Source of the DNA: Equus caballus
Taxonomy: Eukaryota > Chordata > Mammalia > Perissodactyla > Equidae
Reading direction: 5' to 3'
Assembly: GCF_041296265.1 (NCBI RefSeq)
Contig: NC_091695.1
Location: 14,243,001 to 14,307,000 of the forward strand
Length of the DNA stretch: 64,000 nt
Below, one piece after another: positions 25,262 through 37,301 of this stretch; position 1 is the first letter of the stretch; each line of letters opens with the position of its first letter. The notes under the pieces are model-generated. The model had not been told where the DNA came from, made no database searches, and worked only from the letters and a program-made list of their open reading frames with translations. The position numbers and the translations under genes were made by a program.

Positions 25262-26655
25262 TAATGAACATGTCCATCACCTCTAAAGTTCTTGTGTCTC
25301 TCTATTTAATATTTCCATTCTAGTCCTTTTTGCCCCACACTGTCCCAGATAGCCTTAGATATATATTTTTTTTAACTTTTGTTTTGGAACATTTATAGAA
25401 TTATAAGAAGTTGCAGAAAAAACAGCAAAAAGAGTTCCCGTGTCCCACTTCATTTCCTCAAGTGATAACAACTTGCATAAATGCTGTACAACATTATGAC
25501 CATGAAATTAAAATTGGTACAATTCACTGACTTTTCAAACTTCACCAGTTTTACATTCACTTTGTGTGTGTGTGTGTATGCTTATTTATATATGTATTTC
25601 TATGCAATTTCTTCATATGTGTACCTTTGTGTAAACACCACAACAGTCAACATACAGACCTATTCCATCACCACAGAGGTCCCTTATGCCCATCCTTTAT
25701 AGCTACATCCCCTTTCTTTCTCTCATTTTCCTGCCTTTAACCCCTGTCAACCACTGATTCATTTTCCATCACTACAACTTTGTCATTTGAAGAATGTTGT
25801 ATAAATGAAATACTGTTTGTCACCTTCTGTGATTGGCTTTCTTCAATCAACATAATTCTCTTGAGGTCCACTCTGTTTCTATGCATCAATTGTTTGTTTT
25901 CTTATCATAGCTGTATTATTATTGTTCTTTTATTATTTCATGTGACTTATCGTGCAGTTTGTTCAACCATTCACGCATTGAAAGATACTTAAATTGTTTC
26001 TAATATTCAACTATTACAAACAAAATCTCTGTGAACTTTTGTGATAAAGTGATTGTATGGGCATATGTTTTCATTTCTCTGGGATGAATGTCCAAGAGTG
26101 TGATTGCTGGTTTGATATAATTTTAAAGTGCAATTCACAATTTGTACTTTTAAGGATCATATTTTTAAGGTCATGTCGATCAACTGTTCACTAAGCATTA
26201 GTTCCTGGTGACAGATTTTCTCTTATGATTTCCCTAAAATTTTATAGTTTACACTTTACACTTGTGATGATTTATCTTCAGTTAATTTTTGTGCAAAGTT
26301 TAGGTCAACATTCTAAGTTCGTTTCTTTATTTTTTTTTAGTTTTTGCCTATGGACATCCAATTGTTCCAGCACAATTTGTTAAAAGTGGCTATCTTTCTT
26401 TCGTTGAATTACCTTTGCACCCCATGAAAACTTAGTTGGCCTTTTCATAAGGATCTATTTCTGGCTTCTCAATTCTATGTTATTGATATACGTGTCTGTA
26501 CCTCGACCAATATCACTCAATCTTGATAACTATGGCTATATAGTAAATCTTAACAGACTGATCCTTTCCACATTATTCTGATTTAAAAATGTATTTTAGC
26601 TATTCTACGTCTTTGGCACTTCCTACATATTTCAGCCTAAACTCATCTATTATCT
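25262..26655 (-). repeat. Old L1M fragment (3' end to ORF2)
   Basis: Reverse-complement L1M landmarks run along the plus strand: 'gaacatgtccatcacctcta', 'cctgtcaaccactgattcat', 'ttcttcaatcaacataattc', 'cattcacgcattgaaagata', 'tcgttgaattacctttgcac' and 'ctatggctatatagtaaatc'. The element is decayed and abuts a younger L1 in the opposite orientation at about 26660. Confidence 0.65.
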
Positions 26656-26659
26656 ACAA

Positions 26660-28455
26660 AAAATATTGGAACAGAATTGAAAGCCCAGAGATAAAACCAC
26701 ACATCTAAAGACAGCTAATCTTCAACAAAGAATTAAATGTGATTTTAAAACACAACAACAAGAATAATACATCTTGGAATACATTTAAGCAAGGAAGTGC
26801 AAGATCCATAAAATTAAAACTGCAAGACTTTACTGAAAGAAATTGATGATGAAATAAAGAAATGGAGACATTCCCTGCACATGGATTGGATGAATAAGCA
26901 TAGTTAAAATTCCCACACTACATAAAGAAATCTGCAGATTCAATGCAATCCTATCAGAATCTCAACGACATTCTTCAGGGAAATAGAACAAAGAATCCTA
27001 AAATTCATATGGGACAACAAAATACCCCAAATTGCTAAAGCAATCCTGAGAGAAAAGAATAAAGCTGGATTCATCACAATCCCTGACTTCAAAATATACT
27101 ACAAATCTATACTAATCAAAACAGCATGGTAGTGGTACAAAAACATACACATAGATCAATGGAACAGAATTGAAAACCCAGAAATGAAGCCACACATCTA
27201 TGGACAGCTAATCTTCAACAAAGGATCTACGAACATACAATGGAGAAAGGAAAGTCTCTTCAGTAAATGGTGTTGGGAAAACTGGACAGCCATATGCAGA
27301 TGAATGAAAGTAGACCATTATCTTATTCCAGTCATAAAAATAAACTCAAAATTGATCAGAGTTGAAGATAAGACCTGAAACCACAAAACTTCTAGAAGAA
27401 AATATAGGCAGTATACTCTTTGACATCAGTCTTAAAAGGGTCTTTTTGAACATTGTGTCTTCTCAGATAAGGGAAACAAAAGAAAACTAAACAGTGGGAC
27501 TTCATCAGACTAAAGAGCTTCTACATCAAGAGATGCCAGAATTGAAACGAAAAGTAAACCCACCAACTGGGAAAAAATATTTGCAAATCATATATCCAAG
27601 AAGCAGTTAATCTCCTTAATATATAAAGAACTCACACTACTTAACAACAAAAAAATAAACAATCTGGTCAAAAAAATGTACAGAGGACATGGACAGACAT
27701 TTCTCCAAAGAAGGTATATAGATGGCCAATAGGCACATGAAAAGATGTTCAACATCACTGATCATCAGTGAAATGCAAATCAAAACTATACTAAAATATC
27801 ACCTTACACTCATTAGAATGGCTATAATAACCAAGACAAAAAATAACAGATATTGGAGAGGTTGTGGGAAAAAGGGAAACTTCATACACTGGGAATGCAA
27901 CCTGGTGCAGCCAAAATGGAAAACAGTATGGAGAATTCTCAAAAAAGTAAAAATGGAAACTATATGATCCAACTATCCTACTATAGGGTACCTATCTGAA
28001 GAACTTGAAATCAACAATTCAAAGAGACTTAAGCACCCCTATTTTCATTGCAGCAGTATTCACAATAGCCAAGACATGGAAGAAACCTAAGTGCCCATCG
28101 ACCAATGATTGGATAAAGAAGATATGGTATATATATACAATGGAATACTACTCAGCGATAATAAATGACAAAATTGTCCCATTTGCAACAATATGGATGG
28201 ACTTGAAGTTATTATGTTAAGGGAAATAAGCCAGACAGAGAAAGACAAACACTGTGTGATTTCACTCATATGTGCAAGATAAATGACCACATGGACAAAG
28301 AAAACTATTTAGTGGTTACCAGGGGGAAAGGGGAGGAAGGGTGTGCACAAAGAGTGAAGGGGCACACCTGTATGGTGACTGACAGATAATAAAGTACAAC
28401 TGAAATTTCACAATGTTGTAAACTATCATAACCTCAAGAAAAAGAAAAAAATTAA
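26660..28455 (+). mobile_element. L1, 5'-truncated (~1.8 kb), ORF2 C-terminal half plus 3' UTR
   Basis: The plus strand reads ORF2 from the end of the reverse-transcriptase domain onward, e.g. [20 protein letters not shown] (27722) and WYIYTMEYYSAIINDKIVPF near 28130, then a 3' UTR with 'agtggttaccagggggaaag' and an A-rich tail ending near 28450. Stops and shifts disable it. The first ~75 bases (26665-26735) repeat, at lower identity, a stretch found again in its expected place at 27160-27225, so the 5' end is composite. The 3' UTR matches the fragment at 40173-40626, not the type at 12668 and 19360. Confidence 0.9.
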
Positions 28456-30365
28456 AAGAAGGAGGAAATTCAGCAGTCAAAAAAATTTTAGTCAGTACCA
28501 GTTTCTGATTTTTAAATTTTTATTTCCTATGGAAACTATAAAACTTTCTGAAATAACATGTATCTACTGAATAAGGAAAGAAAGAAAAACGTTTAAAATG
28601 AATGAAATATATTATTGATATTATTGTAAATCTCAAAACATTTTGTTCTATCTTTGGTTAATTACTTGAGGGACTATCAAAAGGAACATCAAGACATTTT
28701 AGTAGTGGAATATTTAATTATGTTTAGTCAGTTTATTTTTTCAAATCTCAATAGTAGAGACTTGTACTTTCTTCTGTTATAAAAGTCATAATTATTCACT
28801 GAAGATATTTTTGGGATGACAGATAAGCAAAAATATTAAATTAAACATTTCAATATTAGCAGCCGTCAACATCTAGTACTGCACTTCACTGTTTCTCTCT
28901 TCAACACTAATTTTCCAGTAAAGAAAAATAATTTCTTATATATATGTATGCATGGTTAATACTTACATATACAATTTTTCCCAATAATTAAAAAAAATCT
29001 ACTGTATGAACTTTTTAGAAATATTTGTCCTCACATGACAATATATATATTTTTATTTGAATGAAATAATTTTATTTAAATTTGACTGACTACATAGAAA
29101 ATTTTATTCCTCGACAGTGGACTAAGAAACAACAAGGTCCATCTTTGATGTAAATAAAGTCCCATGAATCTTAAAATTACTTAAAATAAACAAAAAAATT
29201 GGAGGATTTTAGGGAGGGTTAGGAGGACATTTTTCCATAAGACACAACGTGTATATAAATCGCTACGTATCATATCACACTTTCACTATAAATACAGCAT
29301 AGACAAACTCATGGATTATCTCCTTTTACATCCTGAAAGTGGAATTATCAAAACTATGTTGTCAAACAATGGATCCTATTCAAAATGTAAAACACACCTA
29401 TGTGAATCAAATTTGAGGAAAGTCACAAGCATGAGAGACAGGCAACCAATCCAATTCATCAAAAAGTAGATCACTTACATAAAGATTTAGAAACATTTGG
29501 AGCATGACTTTTAAACAAGAATTACTGTTTTTTAGAGAAATGGGAAAAAGTAACAATCCATAACATAAAAATAAGCATTTAAGACTCAAGACCAAGCCGT
29601 AAAGAACTGGAAGCTTACATGGGAAAACTCAAGAAATTATTCCTAACTGATATCCTATGTTATAGACAAATGGACTGATTTAGACAAAATTAGACACAGT
29701 GCAGCCTTTCTGAGTTGCTGAAAAGCCAAGTATGTTGAGTTAGTAAACTCTGTAGGGCACATATGTGAACTAATGGCAATGCTAAGAAAATAACAGTACC
29801 CTAAAATCCCCACACAGAATGGGAGAACATGAGCCATTTCAGATGACTGTTGACATCAAGTCATTGCACTACCATCAGTTTCTTTGCAACCATAAACACG
29901 TTTGATCTTAACAGACCACATAGAGTAATACGAAAGCTAAAACAGAAGAAATGTGCTTGCCCAAACCACACACATGCACAAACACACAATGAGAAAATAG
30001 AAAGTTTATTTAAAAGGTTGAGGATAACACAAGTTAGTTGAACTTCTCTTCCGTATCTGCTATTCTTCCTCACTCCCACACAGCATACCCACTCTGCTTG
30101 CCTGCACTTCTGTACCATAGTCCCTAACCCATTCTACTGTACTATAAAATTTAGTTAGTTATTGTGTTTATATTTCATCTCTCCCCCACAAGGAAAGCAA
30201 AAATGTGTATTATTTTGTTCACTAATGTTTTACAGCACTTAGAAGTGTGACTTACACATAAAAGGCAATTTCTAAATACATGAAGAACTTATTTATATTT
30301 GGTTTTTCTTCTTAAGGCACACATAAGAAGGCTTAAGGTCATAACCTAATGTATGGAAATCACAT
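28456..30365. other. Unassigned intergenic DNA
   Basis: About 1.9 kb of AT-rich DNA. Short open frames at 29407-30118 show no recognisable protein feature. No repeat called. Confidence 0.5.
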
Positions 30366-30383
30366 TAGACAGAGAACTTTTTT

Positions 30384-30604
30384 TTTTTTGAAGATTTTAT
30401 TTTTTCCTTTTTCTCCCCAAAGCCCCCTGGTACACAGTTGTATATTCTTCGTTGTGGGTCCTTCTAGTTGTGGCATGTGGGACGCTGCCTCAGCGTGGTT
30501 TGATGAGCAGTGCCATGTCCGCACCCAGGATTCGAACCAACGGAACACTGGGCTGCCTGCAGCGGAGCTCGCAAACTTAACCACTCGGCCACGGGGCCAG
30601 CCCC
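30384..30604 (-). mobile_element. ERE1 SINE inserted at the end of an OR8K pseudogene
   Basis: The minus strand reads the full young ERE head (ggggctggccccgtggccga), box B-like ggttcgaatcc, body and A-rich tail. The 16-bp target-site duplication tagacagagaactttt lies at 30366-30381 (continuing into the T run) and 30605-30620. The insertion point is directly at the 3' end of the OR8K-like coding sequence. Confidence 0.95.
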
Positions 30605-30620
30605 TAGACAGAGAACTTTT

Positions 30621-31551
30621 AAAAAAGATATTACAAAACTTTTTTGAGGGTTTATGTAGGGCATATTTAACATCAGTGCTCCTCAAGCTATATATCAAAG
30701 GATTTATCATGAGGATAACAACGATGTATAATATTGAAGCCACTTTTCAGTGTCAAAGGAATGACTGGGCTTGGGCTACACATGCATAAATATCAAAGTC
30801 TCATAGAACACTGTGACCACTGTTGGGTGGGATCCACAGGTAGAAAAAGACCTGCACATACCCTCAGCATAGTTCATCCTCAGAATGGCTGTGAGAATGA
30901 GCAGGTAAGACACAAGAACTATCAGAAAGGATATCAAATTAAAACTCACTAATATCAGGATAGTCATTTCAATCATGTTTTCAAGCACAGCAAAGATAAC
31001 AAGGGGAGACTGTGACCGTAGAAATATTGTATGCCATTGTAGCCACAGAAGGACAAATTAACAAGCTTTATGGTGAATAACAGAGAAATAAGCATGCTGT
31101 AAAGAAATGGGGTTAACACCAGCACCCAACATACCCATTGGGACATTATGTCTGTGTAGAGCAGAAGGTTACAGATGGCCACATAGCAGTCATAGGATAT
31201 TGCTAATGGTATAAAAAGTTCACTAATAATAAACACTAGACAGAAAGCCAGCTGTGCTGCGCAAAAATAGTAGGATATTGTATTTTGACCCACAACAAAA
31301 TTTTCTAATATTTTGGGTCCCACAGTTGTTGAACAACCAAGATCCATAAAAGCCAGGCATCAGAGGAGGATGTACATGGGTGTTTGTAGCCTGGAGTCCA
31401 TCTTGATGAGCATGACAATGGCTAAATTGCTCATCAACAAAATCACATAGATGGTGAGAAACAGCTCAAATAATGGAGGCTGCACCTCAGGGTGGTCTGC
31501 GATTCTTATGAGAATGAATTTGTTCAGCACTGTCAGATTGTGTTTTTCCAT
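30621..31551 (-). pseudogene. Olfactory receptor pseudogene, OR8K-like (copy 2)
   Basis: The minus strand encodes an almost full-length OR: MEKHNLTVLNKFILIRIADH at the N-terminus, MDSRLQTPMYILL in TM2, then in another frame MDLGCSTTVGPKI, FVVGQNTISYYFCAAQLAF, ISYDCYVAICNLLLYTDIMS (TM3 to IC2), LSFCGYN and, later, FSTCGSHPTVVTVF, PKPSHSF, MINPLIYSLRSTDVKYALHK. It resembles human OR8K3. Breaks are a frame change near 31355, a stop near 30973 in TM5, a stop at about 30776 just before PKPSHSF, and a further frame change near 30740. The normal stop after the C-terminal CNIFF is not seen, and the sequence runs straight to the SINE target site. Like the intact neighbour it has DCY in place of DRY. 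Confidence 0.92.
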
Positions 31552-32655
31552 CCAGGTTGACTATAAAACCTATTCTGGATAGAGACATCAGCATAGTCAA
31601 CAGCTTTCATGTAGTATAATCTGGTAATTTTTGAGTATACATAGTTGTGATAAAGTAAATCAAAAATTTCCCATTTTGACTCTAATAAAATAATCTACCT
31701 CCCACAGATAAGACATACATATTAAGTAATAGAAACAGAGAGAGAAGTATAACTAGAGTTGGAGATACAGAGATATTTGTGGTTTTCCATTGGGGAAATG
31801 TTGCTCCCCCCAAAATACATTCTGATCGTATTTGGAAGCAGTTTGGTTGCCACATGTGGAGGAAGGGTGCTACTTACATCTAACAGGTAGAGTTCAACGT
31901 TATTGCTAATTATCCTGCTATATTTTGGTAACCCCCAACAACAAAGAATTATGCAGGCCAAAATGCTACTAGGGCCAAGACTGGCAAACCCTGGTATATG
32001 AATGGATATAGACGTAGATAAATATAAACAGAGATGAGGGCAGCAAAAATGGCAAAAATTTGGGGCATTACATTTGTAGGTGTTTGTTAAAATTTTCTGT
32101 TTGTCTTTTATACGAGGACAAATACATAATTACATTTACCAAGTTATGATCACATAATATGACAATGCATATGTTAACTACATAATAGAATTTGAGAAAT
32201 CAAGATTTCAACTAAGTGTGGACACATTTACAAAGCCCTACTTTAAAACATATTTCTATGAAAGTTGTTGTTCCTACAGGTAGTACAGGATGAAACAATT
32301 AACCCACAACTCATATTGGACAGAGGTGTATAAATAAGGCAACGGTAAAGAATCAGAGTAGAGATTGTTTGTCTTTACACAGGGAAATATGCATAGGTAG
32401 ATATAGTCTCTGCTATGCCTATATTTGTGGTGTATCCAAAGAAGTACTTTGGGCAAATGAAGTAAGATTTCTTAATCTCTATACACATCAGCAAAATCAA
32501 CTGTTTCTTGCAAGGTTTTGGGGAAGATAAGTGAGAATTAAATGTTTTAATGTGTTCATGGTACCTGGAAATAGCCCTCAAATATCAATATATATGGGTT
32601 ATTTTGTGTGTCTATTTGTATTTGTTTAAGTGGAGACAGTATGTTACCTGAAATG
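31552..32655. other. 5' flank of OR8K copy 2
   Basis: The sequence just upstream of the start (plus-strand 31558-31590) has a pyrimidine tract and cag acceptor on the minus strand (gatgtctctatccag), matching the layout upstream of the intact OR8K gene. The remainder to 32655 holds nothing I can assign. Confidence 0.45.
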
Positions 32656-32659
32656 GGAT

Positions 32660-32884
32660 GTCCTCTTCCTAATCAGACATTAAGGTGTGATGGAGGCTCT
32701 GTGTAGTGAAATAGATTCTTTAATGTTTTGCTTTGGCCCCACCTCCAACTGGAAGTGGTGACTTGCAAATGACATTGATCCTTTCAATGATATTGGTAAA
32801 TTTGGGAAACATATGGCACATTTGAAACAGAAATGTCAAGGATTATAAAAATACTGATATAATCCTTTTAATTTAGAGGTATGT
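32660..32884 (-). repeat. 225-bp block upstream of OR8K copy 2 (pair with 37077-37301)
   Basis: This block and 37077-37301 are about 90% identical by eye, in the same orientation. Shared stretches include 'gtgatggaggctctgtgtag', 'ttttgctttggccccacctc', 'gacattgatcctttcaatg' and 'gggaaacatatggcaca'. Identity stops abruptly at both ends. It lies about 1.1 kb upstream of the start of OR8K copy 2. It may be a duplicated promoter or 5' exon region, or an unrecognised repeat. Confidence 0.75.
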
Positions 32885-33324
32885 ATGGTTTTGATTTAAC
32901 GTTTTGTCAGGGATCTAATGATGACTATATAGGGTAGTGTGTTATCCAGGTAAGTGTCTCCAGAGCTGTCCCTATGACCCAACTCCATGACTACACCTGG
33001 AATTTCAATGCACTATTCTTTTGGGTAACTTATCTTCTACCCTATTTAAAATATTTAATAAATATTTACTTCAAACCTAATGTATTTCCTCCTCCCCAGG
33101 TGCGTTTTCATTATAACTTACATACGCTAAGCTGTTTGTAACATATTAGGTATATTTTGTCACGCAGGAACCTAGGCTAGCATGAGAAAATTGAGCAACT
33201 TAAGACAAAGTGAGATCATTGATATAGGTTTTATATATGAACTTTCATAAACATTCCTTTTGGATAAAGAGTTTTTCTACAGAAAAAATTGTTTAAAATC
33301 TCTATATTTTACAACATCATACTG

Positions 33325-34383
33325 GCAAGATAAAATACACAAATATGTGTATGGATTCCACGAGGTTATTTTAAGTCTGCCTGCACATTAAGTCCACATA
33401 CAACTCCTCCATAGTATTATATAGCTTTTTTTTTGAGGAAAATTAGCCCTGAGCTAACTGCTGCCAATCCTTCTCTTTTTTTCTGAGGAAGACTGGCCCT
33501 GAGGTAACATCCGTGCCCACCTTCCTCTACTTTATATGTGGGATGCCTGCCACCGCATGGTTTGCCAAGCAGTGCCATATCCGCACCTGGGATCCGAACT
33601 GGGGAACCCTGGGCTGCCGAGAAGCGGAACATGTGCACTTAATGCTGCGCCACCGTGCCAGCCCCTAATATAGCATTTAATGCAGACATAAATAAGTATA
33701 ATGAAATAAAGCTGCATATAGATACCCCTATGACCCTCCAATTAAAAAAAAAAATACTAGAGTAATACCAAAGTAAAATGAGGATGGCAGACTAAGGAAA
33801 AGAATTAGTGGTTGAAAAAATTATTCCTATGCTTCCTTAAAAGATTAAGAAATAAAGAGATTTGACCCTGGCTATAAGGAAAATGGCAGTTAGGAGTCCA
33901 TGAGTAAGCTCTAAAAAAACCCAATAGAAAAATACAGCATATACAACATTAAATTATAAATGCATTTACAGGAAATCCACACTTTCTCATATAAAGCATT
34001 GCATATAAGGTTGTGAGCTTCTGATATCATATCCTATCTCCATGTAAACACTTTTCTATGTCAGAAATACTGAACTAGTGTTAGGAAATAAATTTTTAAA
34101 TCGATGATATGAGAAGCAATATAAATCTTGTTTAGGTACAATGATAAAAAGCTAAAGAAAACAAATCACATTGCTGATTTCTTAAATAGGACTTTCTCTC
34201 ACCAGCTTTAGAGTTCCATAGGCACCATTAAATTATGTTTTTATTTTCTACTATCTGTGTTGGTTATGAGATTATTATCTTTAAAGCTGTACTCTTTATG
34301 AAAATTATGTCAACTTTCTGTCAGATTCCACTGGCAACTGAATGTGCTGTATATTGTATCATCACCATAAAACTGGGTACTTA
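33325..34383 (+). repeat. Low-copy duplication, copy B, adjoining a truncated OR8K
   Basis: Homologous to 21855-22710 in the same orientation, with a SINE inserted at 33426-33665. Its right end (34366-34383) meets OR8K copy 3 within the TM7-proximal FYTL codons. The duplication junction therefore coincides with the loss of that gene's C-terminus. Confidence 0.8.
33426..33665 (-). mobile_element. ERE SINE with duplicated tail module
   Basis: On the minus strand: ggggctggcacggtggcgca head, body, and a tail in which the 'gttagctcagggc'-type module occurs twice. On the plus strand it reads as 'gaggaaaattagccctgagc' and again as 'gaggaagactggccctgagg'. The flanks ttatatagc (33417-33425) and taatatagc (33666-33674) form a 9-bp duplication with one mismatch. 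It is absent from the homologous block at 21855-22710, so it inserted after that duplication. Confidence 0.9.
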
Positions 34384-35193
34384 AAAAGTGTAAAATAAAG
34401 AGGCCATTTTATCAGCATCAAATGAATGACTGGACTTGGGTTACGCATACATAAATAATAGAGTACCATAGAATACAATTATCACTGTCAGGTGAGATTC
34501 ACAGGTGGAGAAAACCTTGTGCCTGCCTTCTGCAGAGTTCATCCTGAGGATGGCAACAAGGATCAGCATGTAGGACACAAGGACTACCAGAAGAGATGAA
34601 ACCAAAGTAAAAACTGAAAAGATCAGAATTATCCGTTTAATTTCATGTGTATCTGAGCAGATAAAGATCAGTGGCAGACTATCACAGCAGAAATGTCAGA
34701 TGACATTATAGGCACAAAATGATGAAATGAAAATATTTTGGGTCGTCAGCAAAGACAAAAAGACACTATATACATAAGGTATTGCCACCAGCAGCTGACA
34801 TAATCTTTGTGACATGATGACTATATAAAGCAGCAACCTAGGCCGTTGCCAACAAAATGAAAACTTCACTAGTGATAAATACATTGAAGAAAGTGAGTTG
34901 GGTAGCATGATAATTACAAGAGATTGTATGTTGATTGACAGCAACATTTACTACTATTTTGGATCCTACAGCTATTGAAAAACCAAGATCATTGAAAAGT
35001 ATCTGAGGAAAAATTGCATGTATGTTTGTAGCCTAGAGTTTATCTTGATTGAGAATGGTCATGCTTAAGTTGCCCACCACTGAGACCATAGGAACAATGA
35101 AGAAGAGTCCAAATAATGGAGCCTGCAGCTCAAGAGGTCGGTGATTCCCACTAGAAATAATTCATTCAAAATTGTTACATTGTGTTTGTTCAT
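34384..35193 (-). pseudogene. Olfactory receptor pseudogene, OR8K-like (copy 3), C-terminally truncated
   Basis: The minus strand starts MNKHNVTILNELFLVGITD at 35193. Later frames give LYIVIMSQRLCQLLVAIPYV and TQNIFISSFCAYNVI (TM4-TM5). Near the end, the plus-strand text at 34420-34540 reads as KVFSTCESHLT..., PKSSHSFDADKMASLFYTL. There is a one-base loss near 35140 (after ITD). A deletion of about 24 bases near 34850 removes the DRY region, and other shifts follow. Homology ends abruptly after FYTL at 34384, where the OR5J-flank duplication begins, so TM7's PMLNPLIYSLRN and the tail are gone. From TM4 onward it is nearest to the intact OR8K at 43659. Confidence 0.9.
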
Positions 35194-35394
35194 TGAGACC
35201 ATTCAGAAAATCCATACTGTGAACAAATATAAAAATAATCATTAACTTTCATGAGGTATGACTGAGAGTTCCATTGTAACACATGAATAAAGGCTTAAAT
35301 CTTTCATTTATAGTTTATTGCTTTAATTGGCTACTCCAACACCTAGCAGCTCAATTCTCAATCTCCCAACTCAGCTAAACCCTTGAAGGTTTCT

Positions 35395-36295
35395 AAGATA
35401 TGACACCAAAAGCACAAACAACTAACGCACAGGGAGATAAATTGGACTTTATCCAAATTTTAAGAAACAAAACTAACTTTTGTGCTTCAAAGGACATTGC
35501 CAAAGAATGAAAAGATGACCCACACAATGAAAAATATTACAAATCATGGTTCTGGTAAGGGTCTAAAAGATAGAATACTAGAAGGACTTACAGCTCAACA
35601 ACAAAAATTTTTGTTAAAACCCTCAAATTAAACAAATTAAAAAACAGGCCAAAGACGTGAGTAGATATTCCTCACAGAAGATATGCAAATGGCCAATAAG
35701 TAGATAAAAAGATGTTCAAAATTATTAGTCATTAGGGAAATGCAAGTGAAAACCACAGGGAGATACTACTTCACACCTCTTGGATGGCTACTGATAAAAG
35801 GAAAATTATAAGTGCTGACAAGGGTGTGGAGAGATTAGAACATTTGTACATTGTTGTTGGGAGTGTAAAATGGTATAGCAACTATGCAAACTATTTTATG
35901 GTTACTCAATTAGTTTACCATAGAATTATTATTACGACCTAGCAATTCTACTCCTAGATCTATCCCCAAAAGTATTAGAAACCACAGGTGCTCATAAAAC
36001 CTTGTAGGTAAAGGTTCACATCAGCATTATTTATAATAATCAAAAGGTAGAAACAACCCAAATGTCCATCAACTGATGAATGGATATCAAATGTGGTATA
36101 TCCATACAATGGAATATTGATAAGCTATAAAAGGATAGAAGTATTGATACATGCTACAACATAAATGAGGGTTTAAAACGTATGTAACTGAAAGAAGCCA
36201 AATATAAAAAGCTACGTATTGTAAAATCCCATTATATGAAATATTCAGAATAGGTAAATCCCTAGAGACAGAAATCAGATTAGTTTGGCTTGTTC
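35395..36295 (+). repeat. Old L1M fragment (ORF2 C-terminal side)
   Basis: Plus-strand L1M landmarks: 'caccaaaagcacaaacaact', 'aaggacattgccaaagaatg', 'atgcaaatggccaataagta', 'gaaatgcaagtgaaaaccac', 'tgttgggagtgtaaaatggt', 'aatgtccatcaactgatgaa' and 'ccatacaatggaatattgat'. No open frame. It lies in the 5' flank of OR8K copy 3. Confidence 0.75.
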
Positions 36296-37070
36296 AGGAA
36301 CATTGAGTTAATAATCAAGAGACAATAGATTTAGGGAAAGAATTTTAGTGGATCAAAAAACATTATAAATCTCATCTGACTGAAAAAATGAGATGTTGAA
36401 AAACTGTGTTTTTTTCTAAATCCAGGCAGGTAAATACCAGTCTCCCTCTATGTGAGAAAAGATTTGAGATATTTCTCTCACTATCTTTAGAGTTCTATTT
36501 AAAGCACTAAAGTATTTTTTTACATATTTATATTTACATTATTTTATATGATTATTGAAGATTACCTGGTTCTGATATTTTAAATCTTTTTTTCCCAATC
36601 AAGACTCTCAAAGCTTGTAAAAAATAAAATGGACAGAGGTTAGCATTGGAGCGTCACTAAGAAACAACCCGAAGTATATACATTAGAGAAGTTAAATTAT
36701 TCCCCAGCCTTGCCCTCTTCCCGCTGCCAAATCCAGCTTTCAGCACTAAAATAAGTGACAATATATGTATTCTACAATGAGATCAGTAAAATACACATGG
36801 AAATAGATATATTTAAACATCAAAATTATTTTGGAGTGGGAATAGAGAGTTTTAGAAAGATCTATTAAATAAACAAGGAGTGGAAAAGACACCTTAATTT
36901 TAGGTAAAATATACATTCCTGTTTTATAATTTTGCAAAGACTCTTTGTTGAAATCTGTGTTTTTGCAGATTTTAATCTTAGTTCCAGTCTCTATTAATGT
37001 GCATTTGATCTTTCAAGGGACAAATTGATGACGTTGCAAAGACTCTTCCAAGACTTGCAAGGAAAGCGGG
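36296..37070. other. Unassigned intergenic DNA
   Basis: AT-rich, no gene or repeat recognised. Confidence 0.5.
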
Positions 37071-37076
37071 AGAGCA

Positions 37077-37301
37077 GTCCTCTTACTGATCAGACATGAG
37101 GTGTGATGGAGGCTCTGTGTAGTGACATAGATGCTTTAACATTTTGCTTTGGCCCCACCTCCAACTGAAAGCGGTGACTTGAAAATGACATTGATCCTTT
37201 CAATGGTATTGGTAAAGTTGGGAAACATATGGCACACTTGAAACAGACAAATTTCAAGGATTATAAAAATACCGATATAATCCTTTTAATTTAGAGGTAA
37301 C
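37077..37301 (-). repeat. 225-bp block upstream of OR8K copy 3 (pair with 32660-32884)
   Basis: Second copy of the block described at 32660. It lies about 1.9 kb upstream of the OR8K copy 3 start, on the same side and in the same orientation relative to the receptor. The extra distance is largely explained by the L1M fragment at 35395-36295. Both blocks contain the sequence tttcccaa(a/c)ttt and an AT-rich homeodomain-like aaattaaaagg (minus strand), but no full palindromic EBF site was seen. Confidence 0.75.

Noticed and set aside
30349-30789. 146-codon plus-strand open frame
   Set aside because: It runs antisense through the ERE SINE and the OR8K pseudogene. Similar frames recur in other ERE copies (9929-10273, 58084-58344).
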